The translations under genes were made by a program, and so were the position numbers. The notes under the pieces are model-generated. The model did not search any database. It saw nothing but the letters and a program-made list of their open reading frames with translations, and was not told the origin of the DNA. From Argentina anserina (Eukaryota > Streptophyta > Magnoliopsida > Rosales > Rosaceae), in NCBI RefSeq assembly GCF_933775445.1, contig NC_065876.1:25854001-25918000 (forward strand): DNA of 64,000 nt, in the 5' to 3' direction. This document shows positions 13,334 to 24,600 of the stretch, in pieces; positions within the stretch are counted from its first letter, which is position 1, and every line of letters begins with the position of its first letter.

Positions 13334-15139
13334 ATGCTGCGGAAAACTACTACGTGTTGCCGCACAAGAGGCAGCCCATTTCTTCTCGTTGTTTTCATTC
13401 AAAATTACGTGAGCGGAATTAGTAGAGGGTTACATTCTCAGCCCTCAACCCCACCAAAATCTTCACAAACCCATCGAGAGAAGCCTGTTAGAGACTCCCA
13501 CCGGTGCTCTGTGCCCAGAATCAGAGATCTTGAACACGCCTCGCAGGTGTTCGATGAAATGCTTCAAAGAAAACCTCTGCCTTCTAATTCCCGTTTCCAT
13601 CAAATCATGACTCAAGTTACCAGATTCAAACACTATGCCGCTGTCATCACCATGAGTAAGCAAATGCTTCTCTCCGGAATCCGTCCTGATGATTATACTC
13701 TCAACATTATCATTAATTGCCTTTGCCATCTGAATCAAATGGGGTTTAGCTTGTCTGTGTTGGGACACTTCTTCAAATTGGGTCTTCAACCAGATGTCAC
13801 CACATACACTACTCTAATCAACGGCTTTGTTATCAAGAACAGAATTCCAGAGGCGGTATGGGTTTTCAACAAAATGCTGCAGGGAGGTCTTTGTGTGCCT
13901 AATGTGGTTACTTTCAACACACTGGTGAAGGGACTTTGCAGGAGGGGTGACAACGGTGCAGCTCTTCAATTGCTCAGGAAGATGGAAGAAAGAGGTTGTG
14001 TGCCTGACGTGGTTTCTTATAACACGATCATTGACGGCCTCTGCAAGGACTCCCTAGTTGTGGATGCACAGAACCTCGTATCAGAAATGATTACTAGAGG
14101 CATTGTGCCAAACCTTGTTACTTACAACTGTATGATTCGAGGAGTTTGCAACATAGGTCAGTGGGAAGAAGTTACGAGGCTGTTGAAGGAAATGGCGAGT
14201 ATAAATATGTTTGCAGATAGAGTCACCTTCACTACCTTGGTTGATGGACTTTGTAAAGACGGGATGGTTGTGTATGCAAAAAGAGTGGTTAAATTTATGA
14301 TACAAAATGGTATCGAGCCTAATGTGATCACCTACAGTTCACTAATGGATGGTTACTGTCTACGAGGAGAAATGGATGAAGCAAGAAAAGTCTTTGATCT
14401 GATGCTCAGCAAGGGTTGCATGGTTGATGTTCGTAGTTGTAATATATTGATAAATGGATACTGCAAACACAAAAAGATTGATCAGGCCAAGGAGGTTCTT
14501 CAGGAAATGGTTCGTTTGGAACTTGTTCCGAATACCGTTACTTACGCTACTCTTATTGACGGTTTTTTTAAAGCCGGAAGAATGCAAGAAGCAGGAATGT
14601 TATTATCTCGGATGATAAGTTGTGGCCGACTTCCAAATCTTCGAACTTATGCCATTTTGCTTGATGGCCTATGTAACAACAATCAACTATCGATGGCATT
14701 GGAACTGCTTAGAGAGATGGAAGAGAACAAGTTGGAACTAGATATTATAATTTACACCATCATCGTTGAAGGTCTGTGCAAAGCTGGAAAACTTGAATCC
14801 GCAACAGATGTCTTCTCTAGTCTGTCATCAAAAGGAGTCCAGCCTAATGTGAGGGCATATACTGTGATGATTGATGGGCTCTGTAATGGAGGCCTATTGG
14901 TTGAAGCGGAAGAGTTGCTTAGAGAAATGGGAACCAAAGGATGTCCTCCAGATGAGTGGACGTATAACACCATTATCCGAGGATTTCTCAATAACAACGA
15001 GATATCAAGGGCTGTGGAACTTATTGAAGAAATGAGAGGTATGGAGTTCTCTGCAGATGCATCAACTATGAAATTAGTAATTGATTTGTTGTCTAAAGAT
15101 GAAGTAGATCCAGCTTTGCTGTCATTTATAAAAGGTTGA
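13334..15139 (+). CDS. P-class pentatricopeptide repeat protein, restorer-of-fertility-like (RFL)
   Basis: A single uninterrupted exon of 601 codons. The first 40 residues are rich in Arg, Thr and Ser and poor in acid, as in an organelle targeting peptide. From about residue 85 to 590 there are roughly 13 to 14 consecutive 35-residue P-type PPR motifs, with repeated cores such as VTYATLIDGFFKAGRMQEA and VVSYNTIIDGLCK. The segment preceding the repeats (LEHASQVFDEMLQRKPLP) and the first repeats (GIRPDDYTLNIIINCLCHLN) are typical of the RFL clade. Family knowledge: these proteins bind organellar, usually mitochondrial, RNA through residues 5 and 35 of each motif, and some suppress cytoplasmic male sterility transcripts. 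The RNA target cannot be told here. The upstream stop context and the transit-like N-terminus support the ATG at 13334. Confidence 0.92.
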   Translation: MLRKTTTCCRTRGSPFLLVVFIQNYVSGISRGLHSQPSTPPKSSQTHREKPVRDSHRCSVPRIRDLEHASQVFDEMLQRKPLPSNSRFHQIMTQVTRFKHYAAVITMSKQMLLSGIRPDDYTLNIIINCLCHLNQMGFSLSVLGHFFKLGLQPDVTTYTTLINGFVIKNRIPEAVWVFNKMLQGGLCVPNVVTFNTLVKGLCRRGDNGAALQLLRKMEERGCVPDVVSYNTIIDGLCKDSLVVDAQNLVSEMITRGIVPNLVTYNCMIRGVCNIGQWEEVTRLLKEMASINMFADRVTFTTLVDGLCKDGMVVYAKRVVKFMIQNGIEPNVITYSSLMDGYCLRGEMDEARKVFDLMLSKGCMVDVRSCNILINGYCKHKKIDQAKEVLQEMVRLELVPNTVTYATLIDGFFKAGRMQEAGMLLSRMISCGRLPNLRTYAILLDGLCNNNQLSMALELLREMEENKLELDIIIYTIIVEGLCKAGKLESATDVFSSLSSKGVQPNVRAYTVMIDGLCNGGLLVEAEELLREMGTKGCPPDEWTYNTIIRGFLNNNEISRAVELIEEMRGMEFSADASTMKLVIDLLSKDEVDPALLSFIKG

Positions 15140-15685
15140 TTAATAGTTCAATAGGTGAAACTTAGATATCCCTTTGGATCAGTTCATGCAAGAAGTTATC
15201 TACTTTGCTCATTTTCACTTCGAATTCTGGGTGCAGTTTTTGATTTGATTCGAATTCATGGTCTGTGCCTCAGATCTCTACTTGTTGCTTCTTGGTTTTT
15301 CGATTTTTAACAGAGATATTTTGCGATTTGAGTGAATGGGTGTCAGTTCAATTGTGTAAAAAAAAAAAAATCTTAACGAGAATAAAAACATAACGCCTAC
15401 GTTACCATGAAGTCACAATAGATGACTAAATAGTTGCGAGACTATTCATCACTTGAGTCCATCAACACCCTTGTGTTTTACATCTCTAGTCTCCTAGAGT
15501 ATAGATTTTAACAAACATGACATTTCATTTGATAAGACGTTTGATAGGACATTGTTTATAAAATTTTATTGAGTAGATTTCAACTCAATCTACACAACAA
15601 CAAATATCTCATTTCTTGTGAAGAAACATTAATTCTACTAATAGTCACCGAGTTTTCTTTTTCATTACCAAAAACACATAAAGTT
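15140..15685. other. AT-rich 3' flank of the PPR gene, nothing coding seen
   Basis: AT-rich DNA with a poly-A run near 15359-15370 and no open frame of note. Confidence 0.6.
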
Positions 15686-15895
15686 TTAACTGAAAGGACA
15701 CTATAAAAATATTGTTTCACTAACACGATTCAAATATGTCTTACAATGAATTTAACACTAACGTTTGACTCAATAGACACTATAAAAATATTGTTTTAAC
15801 TCTGATCACATGTTAACAGTGAGTTACAATGAATTTGACTCTAACTTTTGACTCAATAAATACTAAAAATTTCACTTAACTCGGTTCACGTTTCA
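15686..15895. repeat. short degenerate tandem repeats (about 83-bp period)
   Basis: The phrase ACACTATAAAAATATTGTTT followed by a variant of ACAATGAATTT(A/G)AC and TTTGACTCAATA occurs twice in tandem, and the TCACTTAACTCG part recurs at the head of each larger unit at 15853 and 16750. Confidence 0.6.
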
Positions 15896-16738
15896 GATGT
15901 CTATAAAGAAATCATTGCCTAAATCTTTACCTCATGAACTTGATTACTTTTTCTCTTCTTTTTTTTTAATTTTGATATTTTCATTTGCTACTTTCCTAAA
16001 CATTGAATCTATTTCCCAACGGCTTTAACGATGATGTTCCTGGCGTCTTTTCAAAGAGGAGGCGGGAGAGAGAGATCAAGACTGATAGATTAAGAGATTG
16101 AAATGGTGCTACAAGAGGCAAATTAGGTGAGTATAGGGAGGTTTAGTTAGCTCCGCAAATTGGCACATGGATTAGAGAAGAGATTGATTGAAGACAATTA
16201 GAAACTATTGAAAGCGAAAGAGAGAGATCTAGCGCAAAAGAATACAAAGATTGCTCAATTAGAGGCTCAGTTGGCTTCTGCTAATGAGGAGGTGATTATT
16301 TACAAGTCGGCCAATAATATAGAGGTTCATTGAGTAGTAATTGGGGCACTCCAAAGATGGGCTGGTAGTGAAGGCTCACTCTACAACAATGGTTGTTTTT
16401 GATGATCAAGATTTGCCTTGAGTTTTACGGTGGATCCTATACTTATATGGTTGTTTTAATGTTAGTGATCACAATAATTTTGTACACAATTTCTTTCTAT
16501 TTCTCTCTGTCACTTGACATTGCACTCTTTGCTTGCACGTTTGCCCAATGTCAGCTTGTTGGAAATATTGTCAAACAATACACAGAAGGAAAGGGTGTAT
16601 GAGATGCAAGAAGTGTGAGGATCGAAGACGACTTGATTGAAGAGGAAGATGATCGAACCGATCTGTACTTTTATTATATGTTTTATTGTAATTGGAACCT
16701 CTGAATTTATGTTTTTTAGCTGATTTGATGTATTTGAA
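15853..16738 (+). pseudogene. decayed gene copy A (coiled-coil remnant)
   Basis: First unit of a diverged direct duplication with 16750-19060. One frame retains a heptad-like coil (KNTKIAQLEAQLASANEE, from 16238) preceded by RLIEDN, but an in-frame stop lies between them and another shortly after the coil. The shared downstream block AGCTTGTTGGAAATATTGTC is at about 16552. The original family is not identified. No intact ORF remains. Confidence 0.5.
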
Positions 16739-16749
16739 CTTATGTTTTT

Positions 16750-19060
16750 TTACTCAATAAACACTAAATGTATCACTTAACTCGCTTACGTTTTAACTAT
16801 GTCTTTAAAAGAATTCATTACCTAAATCTTACCTAAAAAACTTGATTACTTAATTTTTTTAATTCTTTTTTAGTTTTGATATTTTCATTTGTTGTTGTTT
16901 TTTTGTTACAATTTTCATTTTCTCTTTCCTTAAATGCTGATACTATTTCCCAACGCTTTTAATGATGATGTTCCTAGTGTCTTTTTCAAAGAGGAGACAG
17001 GAGAGAGATCAAGACTCTGATAGATTCATATATTGAAATGGTGCTACAAGAGGCAAATCAGGTAAGCATAGTAACCACTGGCCCGACCTTGTTTCTCTGA
17101 GAGTGAGCTTGAGAAAGAAAGAAGAGAAAGTAGATCTATGGACTCGAAGGCGATCGGTACCACCAGAGTCTGACGCATCTAACGATAGTCCATGCTCATG
17201 GTTGTGGCCTCTGTCTCTACAGTTTGTGGCCGTGGACGCACTCGCTTCGCCAATACTCGCATTTTTGGCCATGGTCGTTCGACTTCAGTTCTGAAACCCC
17301 GGTATAAGTCCTGTGATGTACATGTTTTTGGAGCTGCCGGCTTAACCACCACAAGGAATGAGTTTGGAGAGGCAAGGTTGGATTATTACTTATGGAAACA
17401 AGATGTGGATAACGAGAAAAGACTGAACATGTACATGAGAATTCGAGACATATGGGATAGAAGAAGAGACTAATGAGGCACTGATGATGAGGCCACAAGG
17501 GCTGGACTAGGAGGACAAATGTGGTAGCTGCACCTGAATCACCAAATAGTAACAAGTCAAGCAACAACAACGATGGGCTGGATATCTTCAAAAATTAGTT
17601 CTAAGCATTAGGTTAAAGACACTATCTTGTGGGAGCCAAAGTGATGGAGAGGAAATTGTTATGAAGTCAAACACTGACAATAAGAGTTTTGATGAATTAG
17701 AGTGGGATCTAAATGTATGAGGGGGCTAGAAAGCTAAAACTACTGAAAATCTAGGCATTTTTTTAGATAGTCTGTTACTACTCCATTTTTGTCTATATTC
17801 TTTCAACTCAAGTCTTCCATCTAGTTACATTGTCTTTCAATATGGTATGACAAACTTTCATAGATATCCAAAAAAATATATATTCAGGTAACCATAAAGA
17901 GGTTTAGTCAGTTTTGCAAATTGGCTTATGGATTAGAGATGAGGCTGATTGAAGACAATCAAAAACTATTTAAGGCATGAACATGGCTTAAATACCAGAG
18001 GGAACATGGCACGGAAAACCTTATTTTCATGAAAGAAGGATTCCAGTAAATCTTAGAGTAAATTGCTTAAATGAGAGATGAAAAAGATGGAGGATAGAGT
18101 CTAGATATATGAGTATCAGTGTATAAAAGGGTTGGATGAAATTAAAAGAAACCAATAGAAGCTGAGATTCTATGTGTAATTATTAGCCCTTGTCAGTTTA
18201 GAGATAAAAGGAAAGTACTTGGTACATATCTTTAGTCAAAAGTTTAAAGATTTGATTTCTACATGGAGATTGGCTTTCTTCGTACATGTACTGCAGTTCT
18301 AGTTTTAGTTGTTAAATATATGATATGTGCTCTTGTTCTTGTGAAGAGGAGATATATCTAGCATGAAAGAATACAAGGATTGCTCAATTAGAGGCTGAGT
18401 TGACTTATGCTCAGGAGGAGGTATTTATTTACAAGGCAGCTACTAATACAGAGATTTATCGAGCACCTTTGGGGAGCTCCATAGATGGGCGCGTAGTGAA
18501 AGGCTCACTCCAAAACAGTGATTGTTTTTTTATAATCAAGATTTGTCTTGTGTTATATGTTTCCGAAATCAAGCCATTTGTTGTAGTGCCATCGAAAAGA
18601 GAGAAAAGGGGATGGATGAAGTGGACTAGATTGTCTTTTACAATCGATTTGCTTTTCATCACAATCTTTGAAATTTCGGAGAAGTGGGATGCAGATGTGA
18701 CCATTAAGGATAAGCAGCTGAAGCTTAAGAGAATTAGGTGAATTTCGGATATATATGGTTTTTTTATGTCAGTTATCACAATAATTTTGTACGCAATTTC
18801 TTTCCATTTCCCTTTGTCACTTCACATTGCACTCTTTTCTTGCATGTTTGCCCTATGTCAGCTTGTTGGAAATATTGTCAAGCAATGCACAAAAAAGAGA
18901 GTGTATCAAATGCAAGAAGTGTGAGCATCGAAGACAACCAGATTGAACAAAAATACGACCGAACTGACCTGTATTTTTGTTGTTTGTAATATTGTAATTG
19001 AAACCTCTGAATTTATGTTTTTCTAGCTAATTTGATGTATACATCTTGTTTAATAAAAAA
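16750..19060 (+). pseudogene. decayed gene copy B, with three extra segments
   Basis: Second unit of the duplication. It carries the matching coil (KNTRIAQLEAELTYAQEE from 18367, with a TGA directly before it) and the same flanking blocks as copy A. It is longer because of extra DNA at about 17071-17883, 17985-18350 and 18556-18745. Several stops interrupt every frame. An open frame at 17192-17473 lies inside the first extra segment and is not recognisable. Confidence 0.5.
17071..17883 (+). mobile_element. probable retroposed insert flanked by a 13-bp near-perfect direct repeat
   Basis: The 813-bp segment is absent from copy A at the matching site (about 16123-16135). It is bounded by TCAGGTAAGCATA (17058-17070) and TCAGGTAACCATA (17884-17896), which differ at one base. 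A run of seven A followed by TATATAT ends the segment just before the right repeat. Together this looks like target-site duplication plus a poly-A tail. The repeat contains GGTAA, so an exon/intron loss in copy A is the main alternative. Confidence 0.45.
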
Positions 19061-19951
19061 ACTATTTCCCAAAAAAGTCATGTTTTTCAATAATAAATAA
19101 TGTTTAATATTTATTATTATATTATAATATTCATATTTTCTTATAATTGGGTCATGTAATTGCTTGGATGAGTGGAAGAATAATCGGTCGGAAGTCGAAG
19201 AATAACATCACCGATAAGTTGAATCATTACTAACAAACCACTTATCAAAACAAACAATGACAAAATTATTCAACTCATCCTTAAGTGCTGAAATGGCCAT
19301 TGCATTGCTCTTTTTTGGAACATGATCAAACGACGTCGTTAGTATCTCATCGTTTGTAAAACATAAACAATCATCAATCATCTTCACCATCTTCATGCAA
19401 TAGTTCAGGAAACGACGGCGTCGGCAACAAATCATGAACCGAAAACAATATTGGCAACTCATACAAAGACAAGTGTTCCAGTTTACTCTCAAGACTCTTG
19501 TTTTGTTTCTTCTTCTTCATAATGATATCGGCAACTCATCCAAAGACAAGTGTTTCCATCGACAACAATATCTTCTCTCTTCTTACTATCTCTATAATAG
19601 AGGATGATTTACATGAGTTGTTAAGAAAAAATATAATATTTTTCCTCCAATGATTAGATAATCTAGAATTTACAAAACTTATTGGAGATGTATGATTTTA
19701 TTTACGATCTTATAAGCTCAATGCCACAAAAGTGCAAGTTTAAACATATCGATGCAACACATCATCCTAGTACATATTTTCATTACGTTGTTTTGAGATG
19801 GCATGTATGGTTTGAGGTTGACCCTCTCGGTTAAGTCATGTTGTGTCCAATTGGTTATATGAAAGGTGTGATGTCTAATTGGCTAATTCAGCCTCACACC
19901 AGGCATAAATCCTAGCAGCCATTCTCCATTCCAATCATCAAGAAGCTAGCA
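19061..19951. other. AT-rich intergenic DNA
   Basis: No supported gene. An open frame at 19208-19492 on the minus strand has no recognised domain. The phrase GGCAACTCAT(A/C)CAAAGACAAG occurs twice near 19450 and 19530. Confidence 0.5.
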
Positions 19952-21047
19952 CCAAATGTAGCCCTTCCTTGTTGAAGTTGAAGTGTTTTTGTTGTAAATT
20001 TTATTTTAATACTCGCAAGTACACGAATAAATTATAGAATAGAAGTGCAAGCACAAGGTCATTCTCTCAAGGACTTATTCAACCAACTTAATTAAGACAA
20101 ATGTGCTATACTTATATGATTCAAATTGATTTTTGAGTTGTTTATGATATAAAACAGATTATGCATATGCTAAAGCATTGAATCCACCACCTAATACTCA
20201 TACCCTTCTCTCTAGATGACAACCATTGAATTTCATAAATAAAATGCTAACAATTCCGTTACATAAGCCTTATTGATCCCGCACAAATGCCTATATTCGT
20301 CTAACATACGAATTCAACTTATTGATCTAGTATAAAACTCAAGTAGCCAAACTATGATTACTTCACATAATGATCAGGCAAAAGTAAACATGTTCAACTC
20401 CATTAAACTCACAAGAACAAGGAAATCATGCAAACAAGAATATTGACTATGATCAAACTCTTGTATTCTTATTCCCAACTCTGTAATTATAAGATAAAAT
20501 ATCTTTTGGCACCCTAGAAAACATCTACTCATTGATCAAGCATCATGTTTTCAAACCAAATATCTCACAAACAAAACCTAGGTCTTATTGATCCCAAACA
20601 AAGATTCTGAATGAAAGTTCAATTGAAACAATGATTAAGAGTTTAGCATAAAATTCTGGAAATCCAATGATAAATCAACTAGAAAACAAGGTAGTCATAC
20701 TAGGGGCTTCAACTCAGCCCTAGCTTAAGAGTTTAGCAATCCATAACAATGGAAAACATAACTAGAATGAAAGAAATCATGAAACGACAATTTTCTGGAA
20801 ATTCAGGAGAGCAAGCACAGTAGCAATCCTTTGTTACTTTAAGCTCAAATTCCTTATTTTCTCATTTAACCTATAAAATACAAAAACTAAGTAAATGACT
20901 CATAAATGATAAGAACTTGACATATAATCATGTGCTTTAAGAGTACAAATATATATGGAATTATGAACCTATCAGTTTAACTGAATAAAGGCGCCTTCAG
21001 ATTTTCAATCACAAGGAAACACCAAATGTAGCCATTCCTTGTTGTAT
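19952..21047. repeat. about 1.05-kb AT-rich insert between 25-bp near-identical direct repeats
   Basis: CACCAAATGTAGCC(C/A)TTCCTTGTTG occurs at about 19952-19976 and again at about 21023-21047 with one mismatch. The DNA between is non-coding, and its left part resembles plant repeat DNA seen next to retroelements, but the class is not determined. Confidence 0.4.
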
Positions 21048-21378
21048 TATATAGCAGATAAGAATAGAACAAGCAGATGAGACAAGTTCTTTGATTACAG
21101 TTTTACACTTCTCATCTTTCCTTGTTGAACAAAACCTTAACAAGAGGGACAGTAAATTGCGACAAAATTTCGTGAGCTTGTCTGTATATATAGAATGAGT
21201 TCACAGCATTTTCAAAATAGTAAAACAAAATCGTGTAAACGCGAAGCTATTAGTTGGGCCATATATGTATTACTAAAAAATTTGAATTGAGTTTCTAGTT
21301 GCTATGATCTATGAGAAGATGGTAGATGTGAAATATAGAGCAGAGCAGGCTTTTGATACTGGAGCAGCCGAGTTGCTT

Positions 21379-21529
21379 GCTCACTCTAGAAGATCAACCT
21401 GCAGCACCGGGCTTAATCAGTAACCAAAGCGACATGGTTTTTTATATATCATCATGCTCACTCTACAAGATCAACCAGCAGCACCGGGCTTAATCAGTAA
21501 CCAAAGCGACATGGTTTTTTATATATCTA
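21379..21529. repeat. two tandem copies of a 77-bp unit
   Basis: Units at 21379-21455 and 21456-21529 share GCTCACTCTA(G/C)AAGATCAACC and the block CAGTAACCAAAGCGACATGG. They lie just downstream of the stop codon of the minus-strand gene at 21643. Confidence 0.85.
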
Positions 21530-21642
21530 CTTCATGATGATATATACGCAGGGGCCAAAAAGATGATCCATCAGAAACGTACCATCCCCCTAGTACGGTG
21601 TCACTATTTCTTGATGACATGCTCATATTAACATGTTAGTAT

Positions 21643-24600
21643 CTAAAAGTAATAGCTGTTGTCCTTCTGATGGGCTGCATCCTTACACAACATCGATCTG
21701 ACTTCCATGATGCATCTCGGGGCCTCTAGATCCTTCTCCAGCAGTGCATTACCCAATAACTGCTGCATCTGTGATGCAAATGTGTCATCTAAAACCTGCA
21801 AATGTTTGAAAAATAGATTACATATTAGGAGGAATATAATTACATATTCATAAAGGTTAAGAAAAAAGGGAAGGGTATCAGCACTTACAGAGACAGCAAC
21901 TCGTGAGCCCTTGTACCAAGATCTGTTTTCCTTACGGTTTTCCAAGAAACTTAGTACATCCTGCAACAGAAAACAGCCATGTAAAAACGAGCAAAATTAT
22001 AATCCCAGAGCGAAATCTTTATAATACCCAAACTTAAGAACTTACTTGTCCCATTCGATCCCAATAACCACGGCAGACAGCAATGAAGACGTGAGTCTCA
22101 AGGACTGTGTGGAGGTGGTTTATTGTGCTTGTGAGCTGGTCTTTCAAAGGCTGCATTCTACTTCTCACATCAGACTCTCCCACGGTTTCTTTTGAATCTT
22201 GCAGAATCTTTTTCAGCTTGGTAGCACTCTGCATCTTTGTCTGGAACAATGATACAAATAAGCAGGAATTCAAAATGATAGTTACTTAAACCCAAGTATT
22301 CAGTCACTGAATTGAATGGAACAAATTAAACTTCTTATACAATTATATACTGCAAACATGTTGAGAAAACCACGAATTCCTTTAAACACGAATTCAATAC
22401 AGCTGCCACGATTGTGGAAGATAAACTGGAATATAAGATAGTATGCAAATGACACTGCGGTATGAAACATACTTGATCACTTCAAACAAGGCCTTTTTGT
22501 ATGTTGTGGAACATATGGTATGGAACTTAGATAACATCTTTGTAACAGATGGCCTAATTTTTTATTCTATGGCACAAATTAATTCTTATTTTTTTGACAC
22601 TCTTGTATAGAAACTAATTCAATCAAAACGTGACATCATTAGAAAGACACTCACATTCTCTGCCAGTTTTTCCACAACTGCTTGGAGGTAGTTTCTGAAC
22701 TTTGCTCTCAGCATTACAGTAACTTCACTAAGACGCTCTCCAGGAGCTGATTGTCCACCATCCGGGATACAGGAAGCCCATGATCTGAATTGGACTTCTA
22801 TTTGGGGCCGGAGGACATCAAGCATTCTCTTAAACGAATTTAACAGAATTCCAAGCTGAAATGCAACCACAAAATGTTACCCAAATGCAACATCAACAAG
22901 GAGGCCAAACCAAAAAGAGTTATATGCTACACTTACCTCATCAGGAACAGCATACGGGCACACAGATCGTTTGGCAAGTTTCTGAACATATTTAAGGCCA
23001 AACTTCTTTGGTGCCAAATTCTCCTTCAAAGGAGCTAGAACATCTGCATATTGCTTGTCTAAGGAATCTATTATAGCCTTCTCAACATCAGCAATAGCCT
23101 GTTATTGAAACATATCAAACATTAAGTTCCAGGAAATCTGTTCCTAGTGGATGGAGGGTGCGATTAGAATGGAAAAATACCAATTTTAAAAAGAAAAGTT
23201 TGATATATGAGAAAACTGACATACATTCTCCAAAACAAAGGTATATTCTGGCCATCGGCAAATGATAACCTCATAGTCACTCAAAGTTCCTTTGAGACGC
23301 TCATACATTTCATCAACAAAAGGAGTTGTGGAATGTCGTGTCTTAACTCCCGACCATTTTACCTGCAAGTGCAACAGTTTAGGTACCTTATTGAACGGAA
23401 GTGTTAAAGAAATTTCCCACAAAATTAGACTACAAACATAATAGAACATATGCATGTGCTCTACATACTTTCTGTCCAATATTTAATGGATATGATCCAA
23501 AAACAAAATCTGGCATTTATACATGTTTAAGAAATGTACCTTGTCTAATTTGCATACTTCAAGCAAACTCTGGCGCTTATCTTGAATCCACAACATAATA
23601 TAAAGGTGGAACAATTCTTTTGCATCAACTCCAGCTTTAATAGGACTAAAATAACGCAATAATAAGTGAGAACCATGAATTCTAAGTAATCAATATATTG
23701 AAAAGTAGTTGGGAAGAAAAAAGAATATTATTACAATATTACCTGATGTTCCAGCTGGTAAGGTCCCTCTGAAAATCTGCTGTGGCAATAACAAGTTCTG
23801 CTACGGGAGGTGAAGGGCCTGATGGTGGGCAAGCAATGAGAAAAGATCTCAATCTAGTGCATAACTCTGTGCTATATATGGATGATGCCAGATGTGGGAG
23901 GTCTATGAAACTGATCAATGAAAGTTCAGAACCATCAGAAAATCCACATTACCGGACACCAGAATAATTACCAAAGCAGAAAACGAAAATGCAGATTGTA
24001 TGACATAAAGTTGCGATGCAGCTTCCATATTTTTTGAATACTTAAGAAGAATGATTTCCACTATGAAAAGGAAAAATGTGGATATGTCATGATTCCCTAT
24101 GGCATACATTTGGAGACTTTTTAACAGTCCGGTGAGGGAAACAAAAGGTGAGATGTTACTAGACTTGTGCAACAAAAGAAAACAGAGTTCACCTGTGTTT
24201 CTAAACTTGAAAACCTTAAGGAACATATGATCAAACTATTTTGTGAGATGGATATGTTGATAGAAGGAGATATAGTCTAAACATAAAAGTAAACATCAAT
24301 ATCATTAATTGTAGACCTTAAGGATCAAATATGATCAACCTATTGTGTGAGATGGATGTGTCGAGATGGAATGAACAAGAAAACTTTAATTGTAAAATTT
24401 ATTGAGAGGGATATAGTTTAAATTTAAAGGTAATCATCAATATCAGACTTAAACAGTTGTTTGCACCTTGAATTTTGATAGATATGATTTCAGATCATTC
24501 AAAATATTCATCAAATTATTTTATATCTGATGTGATTATAATATCAAAGAGTGGCAACTTATAATTTTCAACTGAGATCTCAAAAGTTAAAAGGCACAAC

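Noticed and set aside
13463..14997. Several minus-strand ORFs under the RFL PPR gene
   Set aside because: Antisense shadows of the plus-strand PPR frame, with no domain.
17192..17473. Possible GRF-type zinc-finger remnant in the insert
   Set aside because: Spacing is suggestive, but the required Cys/His pattern is not present.
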